Below are positions 16,380 to 24,781 of a stretch of DNA of 64,000 nucleotides, piece by piece. Position 1 is the first letter of the stretch; each line of letters opens with the position of its first letter. The notes below the pieces were generated by a model, which was given only the letters and a program-made list of their open reading frames with translations, had not been told where the DNA came from and ran no database searches. The stretch lies in NCBI GenBank assembly GCA_033763835.1, contig JANRJS010000008.1, positions 1 through 64,000 of the forward strand, read 5' to 3'. The translations under genes were made by a program, and so were the position numbers. This DNA is from JAPKYZ01 sp033763835. GTDB taxonomy: Bacteria; Acidobacteriota; Terriglobia; Bryobacterales; Bryobacteraceae.

Positions 16380-18238
16380 GTTTCGTTTACACCCCGTCTC
16401 GCGAGACGATCGAACCAACCAACGTCTGGCGCTTCATGAAGCGTCTCGGCTTCGACGATCTCGATCGATTTCTCGCGTGGTCGCGCGACGAGAATCTCAA
16501 GTTCTGGGACGAGTGCGTGCGCGAGTGCGGCATCGAGTTCGCTAAGCCCTATGCGCGGGTTTGCGACGATTCGCGCGGTCCCGAATGGACGCAGTGGTTC
16601 CTGCCGGGCGAGTTGAACGTCGCACACAATTGCCTGGATCGGCATTCGGGTCTCGCCATTATTTGGGAGAACGAGAGCGGCGAAACACGCGAGGTGAGCT
16701 TCGACGAACTCCGCACGCTTACGGATGGCTACGCGGCAAAACTCGATTCACTTGGGCTGCGCGAGGGCGACCGTGTCGCGCTCGTAATGCCGATGATTCC
16801 GGAGATCGTCGCGATGCTCTACGCGTGTTTCAAGCTGGGGCTGATCGTCGTGCCGATCTTCTCGGGATTCGGCGAGCAGGCGATCTGGACCCGGTTGGCC
16901 GACTCGGGCGCGCGCGCCGTGTTTACGGAAGATTCGCTGGTACGGCGCGGCAAGCGCGTTGCGTTGCGAACGAAGGTCGAAGAAGCGATCGCCCGAGGAT
17001 GCGCGGTGGAGCACGTTCTCGCGTCTGCGGACCGCGCGGCGGGGGCGGACCGCGGCTCCGGCACGGTCGCCACGCGGGCGTTTCCCAGTGAAACTCCGTG
17101 CTTCATCCTCTACACGTCCGGCACGACGGGCAAGCCGAAAGGCGTCGTGCACACGCACGCGGGTGTGTTGGCGCAGATGGCGAAGGAGATTCGTTTCGCC
17201 TTCGACCAAAAGCGGGGCGACCGGTTCTTCTGGCTCTCCGATATCGGCTGGATGATGGGGCCGTGGACGATCTTGGGCAATCACAACTTCGGCGGCACGA
17301 TCTTCCTCTACGACGGCGCGCCCGATTTTCCGGACGCCGATCGAATGTGGCGGATGATCGAGCGCCATCGCATCACGACGTTCGGCATCTCGCCGACCGC
17401 CATTCGACTGCTGATGAAGACCGCGAAACCCGGCGATTTCGATCTGAGTTCGCTGCGTATTCTCGGCTCGACGGGCGAGCCTTGGGACGAGACTTCATGG
17501 CTGTGGTTCTTCGAAAGCGTAGGTAGCGCGCGGTGTCCCGTGATCAACATCTGCGGCGGTACGGAGATCGTCGGGTGCTTTCTGTTCCCGCTGCCTATCC
17601 AACCGCTGAAGCCGTGCTCGCTCGGTCAACCCGCGCCGGGTATGGCGACCGAGATCGTGGACGAAGAGGGCCGGCCGGTGCGCGGCCGCATGGGCTATCT
17701 CGTATGTCAAAAGCCGTGCCCGTCGATGACGCGCGGCGTGTGGGGCAATTCGCAACGCTATCTCGAGACCTACTGGTCACGATTTCCGGGATGGTGGAAT
17801 CACGGCGATTGGGCATCGACCGACGAGGACGGCGTCTGGTACGTGCATGGGCGCGCGGACGAATCGATGAACGTGGCGGGGCGCAAGGTGGGTCCGGCGG
17901 AGATCGAGGAAGCGCTAATCGAGCATCCGGCGGTGAGCGAAGCGGCGGTGATCGGCGTGCCCGACGAAGTGAAGGGCGAAGGGATCGTCGCGTTCGCCGT
18001 TCTCAAGGGTGTGGCCACGCAAGCGGAGTTGGCGGCGCACTTGATCCACACCATGGGGCCGACGTTTAGGCCGAACGCGATCGAAATCGTCGCCGAACTG
18101 CCTAAAACGCAATCGGGCAAAATTGTTCGAAGGTTGATCCGGCAGAAGTACTTGGGAGAACCATTAGGCGATGCGTCCACGGTGGCGAATCCCGGCGCGC
18201 TCGATGGGATTACGCGGTTAGAGGGACGTAGCGCTTAA
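16376..18238 (+). CDS. Acetyl-CoA synthetase-like acyl-CoA ligase
   Basis: The 620-residue ANL enzyme activates a carboxylic acid with ATP and CoA. Motifs are YTSGTTGKPKG (near 247), a GGTEIVG motif (near 392), HGDWAS and a catalytic Lys in PKTQSGKIVRR (near 582). The N-terminal region (WDECVRECGIEF) resembles acetyl- or acetoacetyl-CoA synthetases rather than long-chain ligases. It starts at GTG in a 4-nt overlap with the flavin reductase gene. The acid it uses is not determinable; the gene order suggests use of a product from the upstream cassette. Confidence 0.9.
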   Translation: MSFVYTPSRETIEPTNVWRFMKRLGFDDLDRFLAWSRDENLKFWDECVRECGIEFAKPYARVCDDSRGPEWTQWFLPGELNVAHNCLDRHSGLAIIWENESGETREVSFDELRTLTDGYAAKLDSLGLREGDRVALVMPMIPEIVAMLYACFKLGLIVVPIFSGFGEQAIWTRLADSGARAVFTEDSLVRRGKRVALRTKVEEAIARGCAVEHVLASADRAAGADRGSGTVATRAFPSETPCFILYTSGTTGKPKGVVHTHAGVLAQMAKEIRFAFDQKRGDRFFWLSDIGWMMGPWTILGNHNFGGTIFLYDGAPDFPDADRMWRMIERHRITTFGISPTAIRLLMKTAKPGDFDLSSLRILGSTGEPWDETSWLWFFESVGSARCPVINICGGTEIVGCFLFPLPIQPLKPCSLGQPAPGMATEIVDEEGRPVRGRMGYLVCQKPCPSMTRGVWGNSQRYLETYWSRFPGWWNHGDWASTDEDGVWYVHGRADESMNVAGRKVGPAEIEEALIEHPAVSEAAVIGVPDEVKGEGIVAFAVLKGVATQAELAAHLIHTMGPTFRPNAIEIVAELPKTQSGKIVRRLIRQKYLGEPLGDASTVANPGALDGITRLEGRSA

Positions 18239-18548
18239 GGTTCGCGGAAAGATTGGCGCGGTCGGCGGGGGAGAGCGCGCCAATACGATCTCCGATAGCC
18301 ACATTGTCGATCGTAAAGAGCTTGAGGCGAATGAAACTGGCGGGGCGCAGGCCCGTCGGCTCGACATCCACCAGGTCCAGATCCCCCGGCCACGACTCGG
18401 CTCTAGACGACGTGACCATGGCGACGACGGTGCGCCCGCAAGCGTTAAATTCCGTCGACGACAGAACGACCGCCGGCCGCCATTTTCCGTACATTTGCTC
18501 GGCGAAAGGAAAGTTCGCGATCACGACGTCACCGAGGTCGCAGATCAC
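18210..18548 (-). CDS. mazF: MazF/PemK-like toxin
   Basis: The protein of about 112 residues begins at GTG 18548, with AGGAG 4 nt upstream located inside the antitoxin gene; longer readings lack support. LGDVVIANFPFAEQMYGKWRPAVVLSS is the typical MazF N-terminus, with a beta-barrel body and LRPASFIRL. MazF toxins cleave mRNA or rRNA at short sequences. It overlaps the antitoxin by 20 nt and the 3' end of the acyl-CoA ligase by 29 nt, converging on it. Confidence 0.85.
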   Translation of the reverse strand: MICDLGDVVIANFPFAEQMYGKWRPAVVLSSTEFNACGRTVVAMVTSSRAESWPGDLDLVDVEPTGLRPASFIRLKLFTIDNVAIGDRIGALSPADRANLSANLKRYVPLTA

Positions 18549-18762
18549 GATACTCCTCTTCGTCTTCCGGCGTGAACCACTCCGTGCACGCTGTGGCGAT
18601 CGCCCGGTGCCATTCGACGTCGTAATCCGGCAACTTACGGAGCGTGACGCAATCGCCCTCAATCCGATAGGCGACGCTGCTACCCTGCTTAAGGCCAAGT
18701 TGCTCGCGTACTTCGCGTGGTAAGACGGTTTGGCCTTTGGATGATATCTTACTGGTAAGCAT
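18529..18762 (-). CDS. mazE: AbrB/MazE-like antitoxin
   Basis: The 77-residue protein has an N-terminal swapped-hairpin domain (SKISSKGQTVLPREVREQLGL, LKQGSSVAYRIEGD) and an acidic C-terminal tail for toxin binding. ATG 18762 is used because the domain starts there; the frame is open much further up. TATACT lies 10 nt upstream (18778-18773), so the mRNA may be almost leaderless. Two palindromes flank the ATG. Confidence 0.88.
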   Translation of the reverse strand: MLTSKISSKGQTVLPREVREQLGLKQGSSVAYRIEGDCVTLRKLPDYDVEWHRAIATACTEWFTPEDEEEYRDLRPR

Positions 18763-18774
18763 CCTTACGGTAAG
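18748..18774. promoter_or_regulatory. Tandem CTTAC/GTAAG palindromes between mazE and xseA
   Basis: CTTAC-TG-GTAAG (18748-18759) and CTTAC-G-GTAAG (18764-18774) are two perfect 5-bp-arm palindromes about 15-16 bp apart centre to centre. They flank the mazE ATG and end 7 bp before the xseA start. This is a strong candidate operator for MazE, placed so that it could also affect xseA. Confidence 0.65.
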
Positions 18775-18780
18775 TATATC

Positions 18781-20052
18781 TTGAGCCAACTCGCACTCGC
18801 CTGGGACCTCCCCCAGACTCATTTCACGGTCAGTTCTTTCACGGACCGCCTGACCGGTCTGCTGCTCGACGAATTTCCCGACGTTTGGATCGCGGGCGAA
18901 TGCTCGGGCGTCAAGCAAGCGCCGAGCGGTCACTGGTATTTCACGCTCAAGGACGACGGCGCGCAACTGCGCTGCGCCTGTTTCAGGCAGAACGCCATGC
19001 GGCTGCGCGTCAAGCCCACCGAGGGAATGGCGATCCTGGCGCGCGGCCATGTCGAGATTTACGCGGCCCGCGGCGAGTACCAGTTGATCGTCGAGGCGAT
19101 CGAGCCGCAGGGGCTCGGCGCGCTGCAAGCGGCGTTCGAGCTTCTGAAGAAGAAGCTGAAGGCCGAAGGGTTGTTCGAAGCCGCGCGCAAGCGTCCGCTG
19201 CCCGATCATCCGCGCCGGATCGGAATCGTGACCTCGCCTTCGGGAGCGGTCATTCAAGACATGCTGAACGTGCTCTCGCGCCGCGCGCCGGGGCTGCACA
19301 TCCGGCTCTATCCGGCGCAGGTGCAGGGCGAGTTCGCCGTCGAACAAATCGTCCGGGGTGTCGAGCATTTCTCGAAATCCGGATGGGCCGACGTGGTGAT
19401 CGTCGGGCGGGGCGGGGGATCGCTCGAAGACTTGTGGGCGTTCAACGAAGAAGCGGTGGCGAGGGCGATCGCGGAGTGCGCCGTGCCGGTGGTTTCGGCG
19501 GTGGGCCACGAGACGGATTTCACCATCGCCGATTTCGTCGCCGACCTCCGCGCGCCCACTCCTTCGGCGGCGGCGGAACTGGTCACGCAACACGTCATTC
19601 AATGGCCGAAGCGACTTGAGTCGGCGGAATCGCATTTGATTCGCGCGATGCAGTTGCGCCTGTCGCGCGCCAGCGACCGGCTAGGGCGGCAGGGGATCGC
19701 GCGGGCGCAGTTGCTGGTACGGCTGCGCATGAACCGGCTGTCGCAGCGGCTCGACGATCTCGAATCGCGGTTGCGGCGCGGCGATCTGCGGCTTAAGCTG
19801 CAAGAGGCCAAGGAGCGCGAGTTACGGCTAGCGGCCCGGCTCGAACACGCGATGCGATTGCGGTTGAATCGGGCGCGTCCACGCGTCGAGCGAATGGACT
19901 CTTCTTTGCGGCAACTGAGTCCGCTGGCCGTTTTGGAGCGGGGTTACGCGATCGTGCTCGCCGACGGGAAGGCCGTTCGCGCGGCGCCCGCTACGGGCAC
20001 GGATCTCGAAGTGCGCGTAGCCGGAGGACCGTTCCGCGCGGTGACATACTAA
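18781..20052 (+). CDS. xseA: Exodeoxyribonuclease VII large subunit
   Basis: This is the catalytic subunit of ExoVII, which degrades single-stranded DNA in repair. The 423-residue protein has an N-terminal OB domain (about 14-110), the catalytic core with GIVTSPSGAVIQDML (near 148) and GRGGGSLEDLWAFN (near 205), AVGHETDFTIADF, and a long coiled-coil C-terminal region (about 280-390) that binds XseB. TTG 18781 is 18 bp from the divergent mazE ATG. No xseB is adjacent. Confidence 0.95.
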   Translation: MSQLALAWDLPQTHFTVSSFTDRLTGLLLDEFPDVWIAGECSGVKQAPSGHWYFTLKDDGAQLRCACFRQNAMRLRVKPTEGMAILARGHVEIYAARGEYQLIVEAIEPQGLGALQAAFELLKKKLKAEGLFEAARKRPLPDHPRRIGIVTSPSGAVIQDMLNVLSRRAPGLHIRLYPAQVQGEFAVEQIVRGVEHFSKSGWADVVIVGRGGGSLEDLWAFNEEAVARAIAECAVPVVSAVGHETDFTIADFVADLRAPTPSAAAELVTQHVIQWPKRLESAESHLIRAMQLRLSRASDRLGRQGIARAQLLVRLRMNRLSQRLDDLESRLRRGDLRLKLQEAKERELRLAARLEHAMRLRLNRARPRVERMDSSLRQLSPLAVLERGYAIVLADGKAVRAAPATGTDLEVRVAGGPFRAVTY

Positions 20053-20056
20053 GGGC

Positions 20057-20662
20057 ATGGTGGCTGCCACGATTCTGCCGACCGAGGAGATTTTACTCTC
20101 GTTCCGGCTGCCCGAACTTTCCGACGACCAGTTCTTCGATATGTGCGCGGAGAACGGCGAACTCCGGATCGAACGGTCGGCGAATGGCGAGGTGACAATC
20201 ATGCCGGGTACGGGTTGGGAAACCGGAGACAGAAACGCGGAGCTAACTTATCAAGTCCGGCTATGGACGAAGACCGACCGGCGTGGTCGCGTCGGTGATT
20301 CGGGCACTATGTTCCGTATCCCGAACGGCGCGATGCGGTCGCCGGACGTGGGATGGGTGCGCCGCGAACGTTTAGAGTCGGTCTCGCCCGAACAACGGAA
20401 GCGATTTCTGCCTTTGTGCCCCGATTTCGTGATCGAACTGACGTCGCCGAGCGATCGCCTTCGCGAAGTTCGGCGAAAAATGGAAGAGTGGATGGAGAAC
20501 GGCTGTCAGTTCGGCCTGCTCGTCCATCCGCCGAAACGCGAAGTCCACATCTATCGCCCAACGGGAGTGGAGATCGTGACCAACCCCGATGAAGTGCGAT
20601 GCGAAGCGCCGGTGGACGGATTGGTCCTCGACCTCAAGCCAGTGTGGGATCTGGGCTGGTAG
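20057..20662 (+). CDS. Uma2 family protein (PD-(D/E)XK-like), intact
   Basis: The 201-residue protein has the Uma2/DUF820 pattern: SPDVGWVRRE, then PDFVIELTSPSDRLREVRRKMEEWMENG and a C-terminal YRP region. The family shares a restriction-endonuclease-like fold, but its role is not established. AAGGG overlaps the xseA stop and ATG follows, so it is translated from the xseA transcript. It has exactly the length (606 nt) that the two frameshifted Uma2 genes near 52.4-53.6 kb would have without one extra base each. Confidence 0.88.
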   Translation: MVAATILPTEEILLSFRLPELSDDQFFDMCAENGELRIERSANGEVTIMPGTGWETGDRNAELTYQVRLWTKTDRRGRVGDSGTMFRIPNGAMRSPDVGWVRRERLESVSPEQRKRFLPLCPDFVIELTSPSDRLREVRRKMEEWMENGCQFGLLVHPPKREVHIYRPTGVEIVTNPDEVRCEAPVDGLVLDLKPVWDLGW

Positions 20663-20676
20663 CTAAGCGATCGCAC

Positions 20677-22140
20677 TTACTCTAGCCGATAATTCGGCGC
20701 TTCCTTGGTGATGATCACGTCGTGCGCGTGGCTCTCGCGCAAACCCGCCGAGGTGATCCGCAAGAACCGGGCCTTCTGCTGCAACTCGGGAATCGTGGCC
20801 GCGCCGCAGTAACCCATACCCGCACGCAAGCCGCCGACCAGTTGGAACACCCAATCGGAAAGCGGTCCCTTCGACGGCACGCGGCCTTCGATCCCTTCGG
20901 GGACCAGCTTTCCGCCGCTCGTGCCTTCCTGCGCGTAGCGGTCCGAAGATTGGCCGCTGCCCATCGCCCCCAACGAGCCCATGCCTCGATAGCTTTTGAA
21001 CGTACGGCCTTGAAAAATGATCGTCTCGCCCGGACTTTCGTCGGTTCCGGCAAGCAGCGAGCCGATCATCACCGTATCCGCGCCGGCGGCGATCGCTTTA
21101 GTAATGTCGCCCGAAAATTTGATTCCGCCGTCGGAGATTAGCGGTACGCCCGCCTCTCGCGTCGCGCGGCCCGCTTCGGCCACCGCGGTAATCTGCGGAA
21201 CGCCCGCGCCCGACACCACGCGTGTCGTGCAAATCGATCCCGGTCCGATCCCGACTTTCACGCCGTCCACGCCCAACTCGATCAAGTCCCGCGCGCCTTC
21301 GTAAGTCGCGACGTTGCCCGCCACCAACTGCACATCGGGTAGCGCTTGCTTCACCCGGCGAACGGCTTCGAGCACTCGCTCCGCGTGACCGTGCGCGGAA
21401 TCGACGCAAAGCACGTCGACTTTCTTCTTGACCAACTCCTGCGCGCGTTCGAGATAGTCGCCCGTTGTGCCGAGCGCGGCGGCGCACCGCAGGCGGCCCT
21501 GCTCGTCCTTGGCCGCATTCGGATATTTCAACTTCTTCTGAATGTCCTTAACCGTGATCAGCCCCTTCAGGTTGTACTGATCGTCCACCACCAGAAGCTT
21601 TTCGATCCGGTGCTCGTGCAACTCTTTCTCGGCGGCTTCGAGCGTCGTGCCCACGGGCACGGTGATCAGATTCTCCTTGGTCATCCGGTTCGAGATCGGT
21701 TGATCGAAGTTCGTCTCGAAGCGCAGATCGCGATTGGTGAGAATCCCCACCAGTTTGCCGTTCTTGACGATCGGAACGCCCGAAATGCGAAACCGGGCCA
21801 TCACATCGAGCGCGTGGCGAATCGGTTGATCGGGCTCCATCGTGACGGGATCGACGATCATGCCCGATTCGGAGCGCTTCACCCGATCCACCTCTTCGGC
21901 TTGCTTGTCGATCGGCATGTTGCGGTGGATGACTCCGATGCCGCCCTGCTGCGAAAGCGCGATCGCCAGATGCGATTCGGTCACCGTGTCCATCGCCGAG
22001 CTGACGATTGGGATGTTCAGCGGAATCTTGCGCGTAAACCAAGTGCGGGTGTCGGTTTCGTTGGGTAGAACGCTCGACCGCGCGGGTTGCAGAAGAATGT
22101 CGTCGAAAGTCAGCCCTTCGGCGATGTGATCGGGGATCAT
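20677..22140 (-). CDS. guaB: IMP dehydrogenase
   Basis: The enzyme oxidises IMP to XMP with NAD+, the committed step of GMP synthesis. The 487-residue protein has the TIM barrel with catalytic Cys304 in GIGPGSICTTR, two CBS domains (about 95-205), and the flap with YRGMGSLGAM. It lies 6 nt after the stop of the PIN toxin of module 3 on the same strand and has no visible separate Shine-Dalgarno, so it may be read from the toxin-antitoxin transcript. Confidence 0.97.
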   Translation of the reverse strand: MIPDHIAEGLTFDDILLQPARSSVLPNETDTRTWFTRKIPLNIPIVSSAMDTVTESHLAIALSQQGGIGVIHRNMPIDKQAEEVDRVKRSESGMIVDPVTMEPDQPIRHALDVMARFRISGVPIVKNGKLVGILTNRDLRFETNFDQPISNRMTKENLITVPVGTTLEAAEKELHEHRIEKLLVVDDQYNLKGLITVKDIQKKLKYPNAAKDEQGRLRCAAALGTTGDYLERAQELVKKKVDVLCVDSAHGHAERVLEAVRRVKQALPDVQLVAGNVATYEGARDLIELGVDGVKVGIGPGSICTTRVVSGAGVPQITAVAEAGRATREAGVPLISDGGIKFSGDITKAIAAGADTVMIGSLLAGTDESPGETIIFQGRTFKSYRGMGSLGAMGSGQSSDRYAQEGTSGGKLVPEGIEGRVPSKGPLSDWVFQLVGGLRAGMGYCGAATIPELQQKARFLRITSAGLRESHAHDVIITKEAPNYRLE

Positions 22141-22146
22141 GAATTT

Positions 22147-22608
22147 CTAGTTTAGCGGGAGCGGTTTATCGAGACCGCCCGGCGGTTGCGTGAAGGGATT
22201 GACGGCTTTCACGCTTCCGTAGCGCTGCCCATGATTTAGATCTTCCGTTAGTAAGTAGCCGCAACCGGATTGTTCGGCGGTGGCGACGATCAGCGCGTCC
22301 CACCAGGAAATCGAGCTCAGGTCCTCGATCTCCCAGGCGCGAACGATGCCGGCGGCGTTCGTTTCTATAGGATTCCATTCGAGCAATGATGCCGCGGCGG
22401 CTCGGATTTCGCTCGATTTAGCGCCAAAACGTTGCGCCCGCCGCGCCTGCGCATAAAACTCACGGACCACCTGCAATCCGGTTCTCGCCCGGCCTTCCGA
22501 TAACAACCGGTCGATCCAAGCGCTTGCGACTCTCGACTTTCCGGGATCGGCCTTGTCGAAAGCGTAGAGAAAAACGTTAGTGTCGATGAAGACGCGGGGG
22601 GCGTTCAT
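22147..22608 (-). CDS. vapC: VapC-like PIN-domain toxin (module 3)
   Basis: The 153-residue protein begins with VFIDTNVFLYAFD (Asp9), has SISWWDALIVATAEQSGC in the second half, and LLTEDLNHGQ near the end. These supply the PIN acidic quartet. The ATG lies 32 nt inside the upstream antitoxin gene. guaB follows after 6 nt. Confidence 0.92.
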   Translation of the reverse strand: MNAPRVFIDTNVFLYAFDKADPGKSRVASAWIDRLLSEGRARTGLQVVREFYAQARRAQRFGAKSSEIRAAAASLLEWNPIETNAAGIVRAWEIEDLSSISWWDALIVATAEQSGCGYLLTEDLNHGQRYGSVKAVNPFTQPPGGLDKPLPLN

Positions 22609-22834
22609 TCATTTGGTCCCGGCTGGGAAAGCGCTCATTTGCGTCCGCCCGCAATCGAAGCATCGGACGTTTCCGCCACGCCGCCAGCGCGCTCTCATTC
22701 CGTTGCGCCTGCGCACGGCGATCTTCGACCATCGTGGCCAAATATTGGGATACGCTCACGTCCGCTTCGGCCGCCGCTACCCGAAGCCAGCGGGCCAGAT
22801 CGTCGTCCAGTGAAATCGTGACGTTGCGTTGCAC
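22577..22834 (-). CDS. vapB: Ribbon-helix-helix antitoxin (module 3)
   Basis: The 85-residue protein has the RHH strand-helix-helix (RNVTISLDDDLARWLRVAAA, DVSVSQYLATMVEDRR). It starts at GTG 22834 and overlaps the toxin by 32 nt. It is back to back with brnT across 119 bp, so two toxin-antitoxin modules share one promoter region. Confidence 0.8.
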   Translation of the reverse strand: MQRNVTISLDDDLARWLRVAAAEADVSVSQYLATMVEDRRAQAQRNESALAAWRKRPMLRLRADANERFPSRDQMNERPPRLHRH

Positions 22835-22932
22835 GAAAACAAGATATCACGAGGACAATGCTCGAAAAATGCACTTCAGATTGGTAGCCGACGCTTCGCC
22901 CACGCAGAAGGTTCGCGTACTCCTTGGTATGT

Positions 22933-22951
22933 GTATACTTTTAACGTATAC
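22933..22951. promoter_or_regulatory. GTATAC inverted repeat at the brnT start
   Basis: GTATAC (22933-22938) and GTATAC (22946-22951), each self-complementary, form a symmetric site with a 7-nt spacer that ends 2 nt before the brnT ATG. TATACT within it may be the -10 box, giving a leaderless brnT message. BrnA-type antitoxins are known to repress their own promoter. Confidence 0.55.
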
Positions 22952-22953
22952 CG

Positions 22954-23274
22954 ATGCAGGGCGAGTCCGACCCACTCTCCAAATGTACGGGATTCGAGTG
23001 GAACGAGGGAAACGCCGCCAAAAATTGGGAGAGGCATGGCGTAACGTCCGAGGAAGCGGAAGACATCTTCTTCCACGAGCCATTGATCGTGCGAAGCGAC
23101 GCTCGCCACTCGTCGAAGGAAAAGCGCTACTACGCGCTGGGCCGGACTCGGGCGGGCAGGTTTTTGTTTGCCGCGTTTACGCTGCGGGCCTCGCTGATTC
23201 GCGTGATCTCGGTCCGCGATATGAACCGTAACGAAGAGAGGATCTATGGCCACCGCGAAAAAGAGAATTCCTAG
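22954..23274 (+). CDS. brnT: BrnT-family toxin
   Basis: The 106-residue protein has the BrnT hallmark FEWNEGNAAKNWERHGV followed by SSEEAEDIF-like sequence and a C-terminal RVISVRDMNRNEERIY. BrnT folds like RelE-type RNases and inhibits translation. Unlike most modules here, the toxin precedes the antitoxin, as is usual for BrnTA. It overlaps brnA by 29 nt. Confidence 0.9.
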   Translation: MQGESDPLSKCTGFEWNEGNAAKNWERHGVTSEEAEDIFFHEPLIVRSDARHSSKEKRYYALGRTRAGRFLFAAFTLRASLIRVISVRDMNRNEERIYGHREKENS

Positions 23275-23527
23275 CTTTCGCTCCGAAGACGACGAACGCG
23301 GATTTTGGGCGCGCGCCGATTCCACACAGTATGTCGACTGGCAAGCGGCCAAGACGGAACGGTTGCCTAAACTTCGACCCACGCTGCGGACGATCTCGCT
23401 TCGCTTGCCGGTGGCCATGATCGAGGACTTGAAAACGATCGCCAATCGTCGCGACGTGCCGTATCAGTCGCTCCTTAAGATGTTCCTCGCCGAGCGAATC
23501 GACCGCGAGCGGCACTCGGCCCGTTAA
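23246..23527 (+). CDS. brnA: BrnA-family antitoxin
   Basis: The 93-residue protein begins in the end of brnT, with AGAGAGG as ribosome-binding site. It has a linker (DDERGFWARADSTQYVDW) and a C-terminal RHH (TISLRLPVAMIEDLKTIANRR, PYQSLLKMFLAERI). It should neutralise BrnT and bind the upstream inverted repeat. Confidence 0.88.
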   Translation: MATAKKRIPSFRSEDDERGFWARADSTQYVDWQAAKTERLPKLRPTLRTISLRLPVAMIEDLKTIANRRDVPYQSLLKMFLAERIDRERHSAR

Positions 23528-23546
23528 CCGGCTACGAATACCGCGG

Positions 23547-24737
23547 TCACCAATTCCCCATGCGCAGGACGATACCGCTCGAGAATTGCACGCCGCCGCC
23601 TTGGTATCCGACGCTCGCCACGCGAAAGGCGAGGGCTCGGGTGATTCGTAAATCGACGCCCGCCGCCGCCGTCGCCGAGAACTCGTTCCATTCGCGGCCT
23701 TGGCTTTCGTAGGTCACTTTCCGCCCGCCCAGAAGTACTTCGGCGTAAGGGCTCCACAGTTTATCCGGAGCGGGGCTCCAGCGCGGGCCGATCCGGTAGA
23801 ACAGCGCGTCGCCGCCGGGCACTTGGCAGCCCGCCACGTCGAAAACGCCCTGCCAGGAAGGCGCGAAACGGTATGCCGCGGCCGAGCCTCCGCCCGTGCA
23901 GGTCTGCCCGTCCACTTCGGTGACCATGCCCGTGGCGGCGATTTCGAAGGGAGCGACTGCGGGATACTCCTCAATCGGTTTCGGTGCGCGGCGGGGTGCG
24001 ACGTGCAGCAGCGGATCGTAGGTCCAGGTACCGCGCCGTGTATCGCGATCCCAAGGCGCGCGGAAGGCCATCATGTTGGCGAAACTGCGCGCCGGATTTA
24101 ACCAGCCCCGCACCAGCATGCGGGCGTAGGGATTGCGGACCCGATCCTCGAACGGCCGGATGACGAAACGGTCCAGCGCGTCTTCGGCCACCATCCAGCC
24201 GACGCCCAGCGTCGGAGTCACCACATGATCCACCAACCCTTGGGCGGGCGGCTTGGACTGGATGTAGCCGATAGTGGCTTCGCTAACCGGGCCGATTTCA
24301 AACTGTGAGCTATAGGCGAACGCGAAAGCCCCCGCGCGCAACCGGCCGCGCCAGTAGTCGCGGTTCATCCCGAACTCGACGGTGCGGTACCGGCGATCGT
24401 TCTTCGCCCAGATGTAGCCGGAGATCGCCCCCTGCATGGGATGGCCCACGTAGTTGACGTAGAACGGATCGCCATCGCTCCATCCGTGCAAACCGGCGAT
24501 CGAATCGCGGTAGCCCTGGAAGAACGGCCCCTTCATATTGCGAGTTCCGGGCTCGGTCATCCAGCGGAATCCGTGCTTGACGCCGAGGAACAGCAACGAC
24601 TCGCGGCTGAGGCCGCCCCAATCGATGGACGACTCCGCTTTCTCGACCGGGGCCGGTGCGGGTGCGTCCGGGGCGGAGCCTTGAGCCCAAATGTGAACGC
24701 TCGCTAACATTACCGTTGCAAGCCGGTAACCGCTCAT
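23547..24737 (-). CDS. Outer-membrane/envelope protein of unknown function
   Basis: The protein of about 396 residues starts at ATG 24737 with a signal peptide (MSGYRLATVMLASVHIWAQG); an upstream ATG gives an unlikely longer N-terminus. A Pro/Ala linker follows, then DPFYVNYVGHPMQGAISGY, which loosely resembles DUF3943 proteins, and many alternating-residue strands with a C-terminal aromatic (GNW). It is probably a beta-barrel. It is divergent, by 44 bp, from the hydrolase operon. Confidence 0.7.
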   Translation of the reverse strand: MSGYRLATVMLASVHIWAQGSAPDAPAPAPVEKAESSIDWGGLSRESLLFLGVKHGFRWMTEPGTRNMKGPFFQGYRDSIAGLHGWSDGDPFYVNYVGHPMQGAISGYIWAKNDRRYRTVEFGMNRDYWRGRLRAGAFAFAYSSQFEIGPVSEATIGYIQSKPPAQGLVDHVVTPTLGVGWMVAEDALDRFVIRPFEDRVRNPYARMLVRGWLNPARSFANMMAFRAPWDRDTRRGTWTYDPLLHVAPRRAPKPIEEYPAVAPFEIAATGMVTEVDGQTCTGGGSAAAYRFAPSWQGVFDVAGCQVPGGDALFYRIGPRWSPAPDKLWSPYAEVLLGGRKVTYESQGREWNEFSATAAAGVDLRITRALAFRVASVGYQGGGVQFSSGIVLRMGNW

Positions 24738-24781
24738 CTTTCTTAATGCTCGCACGCCACGACGCGCGATATGCTCAAGGC

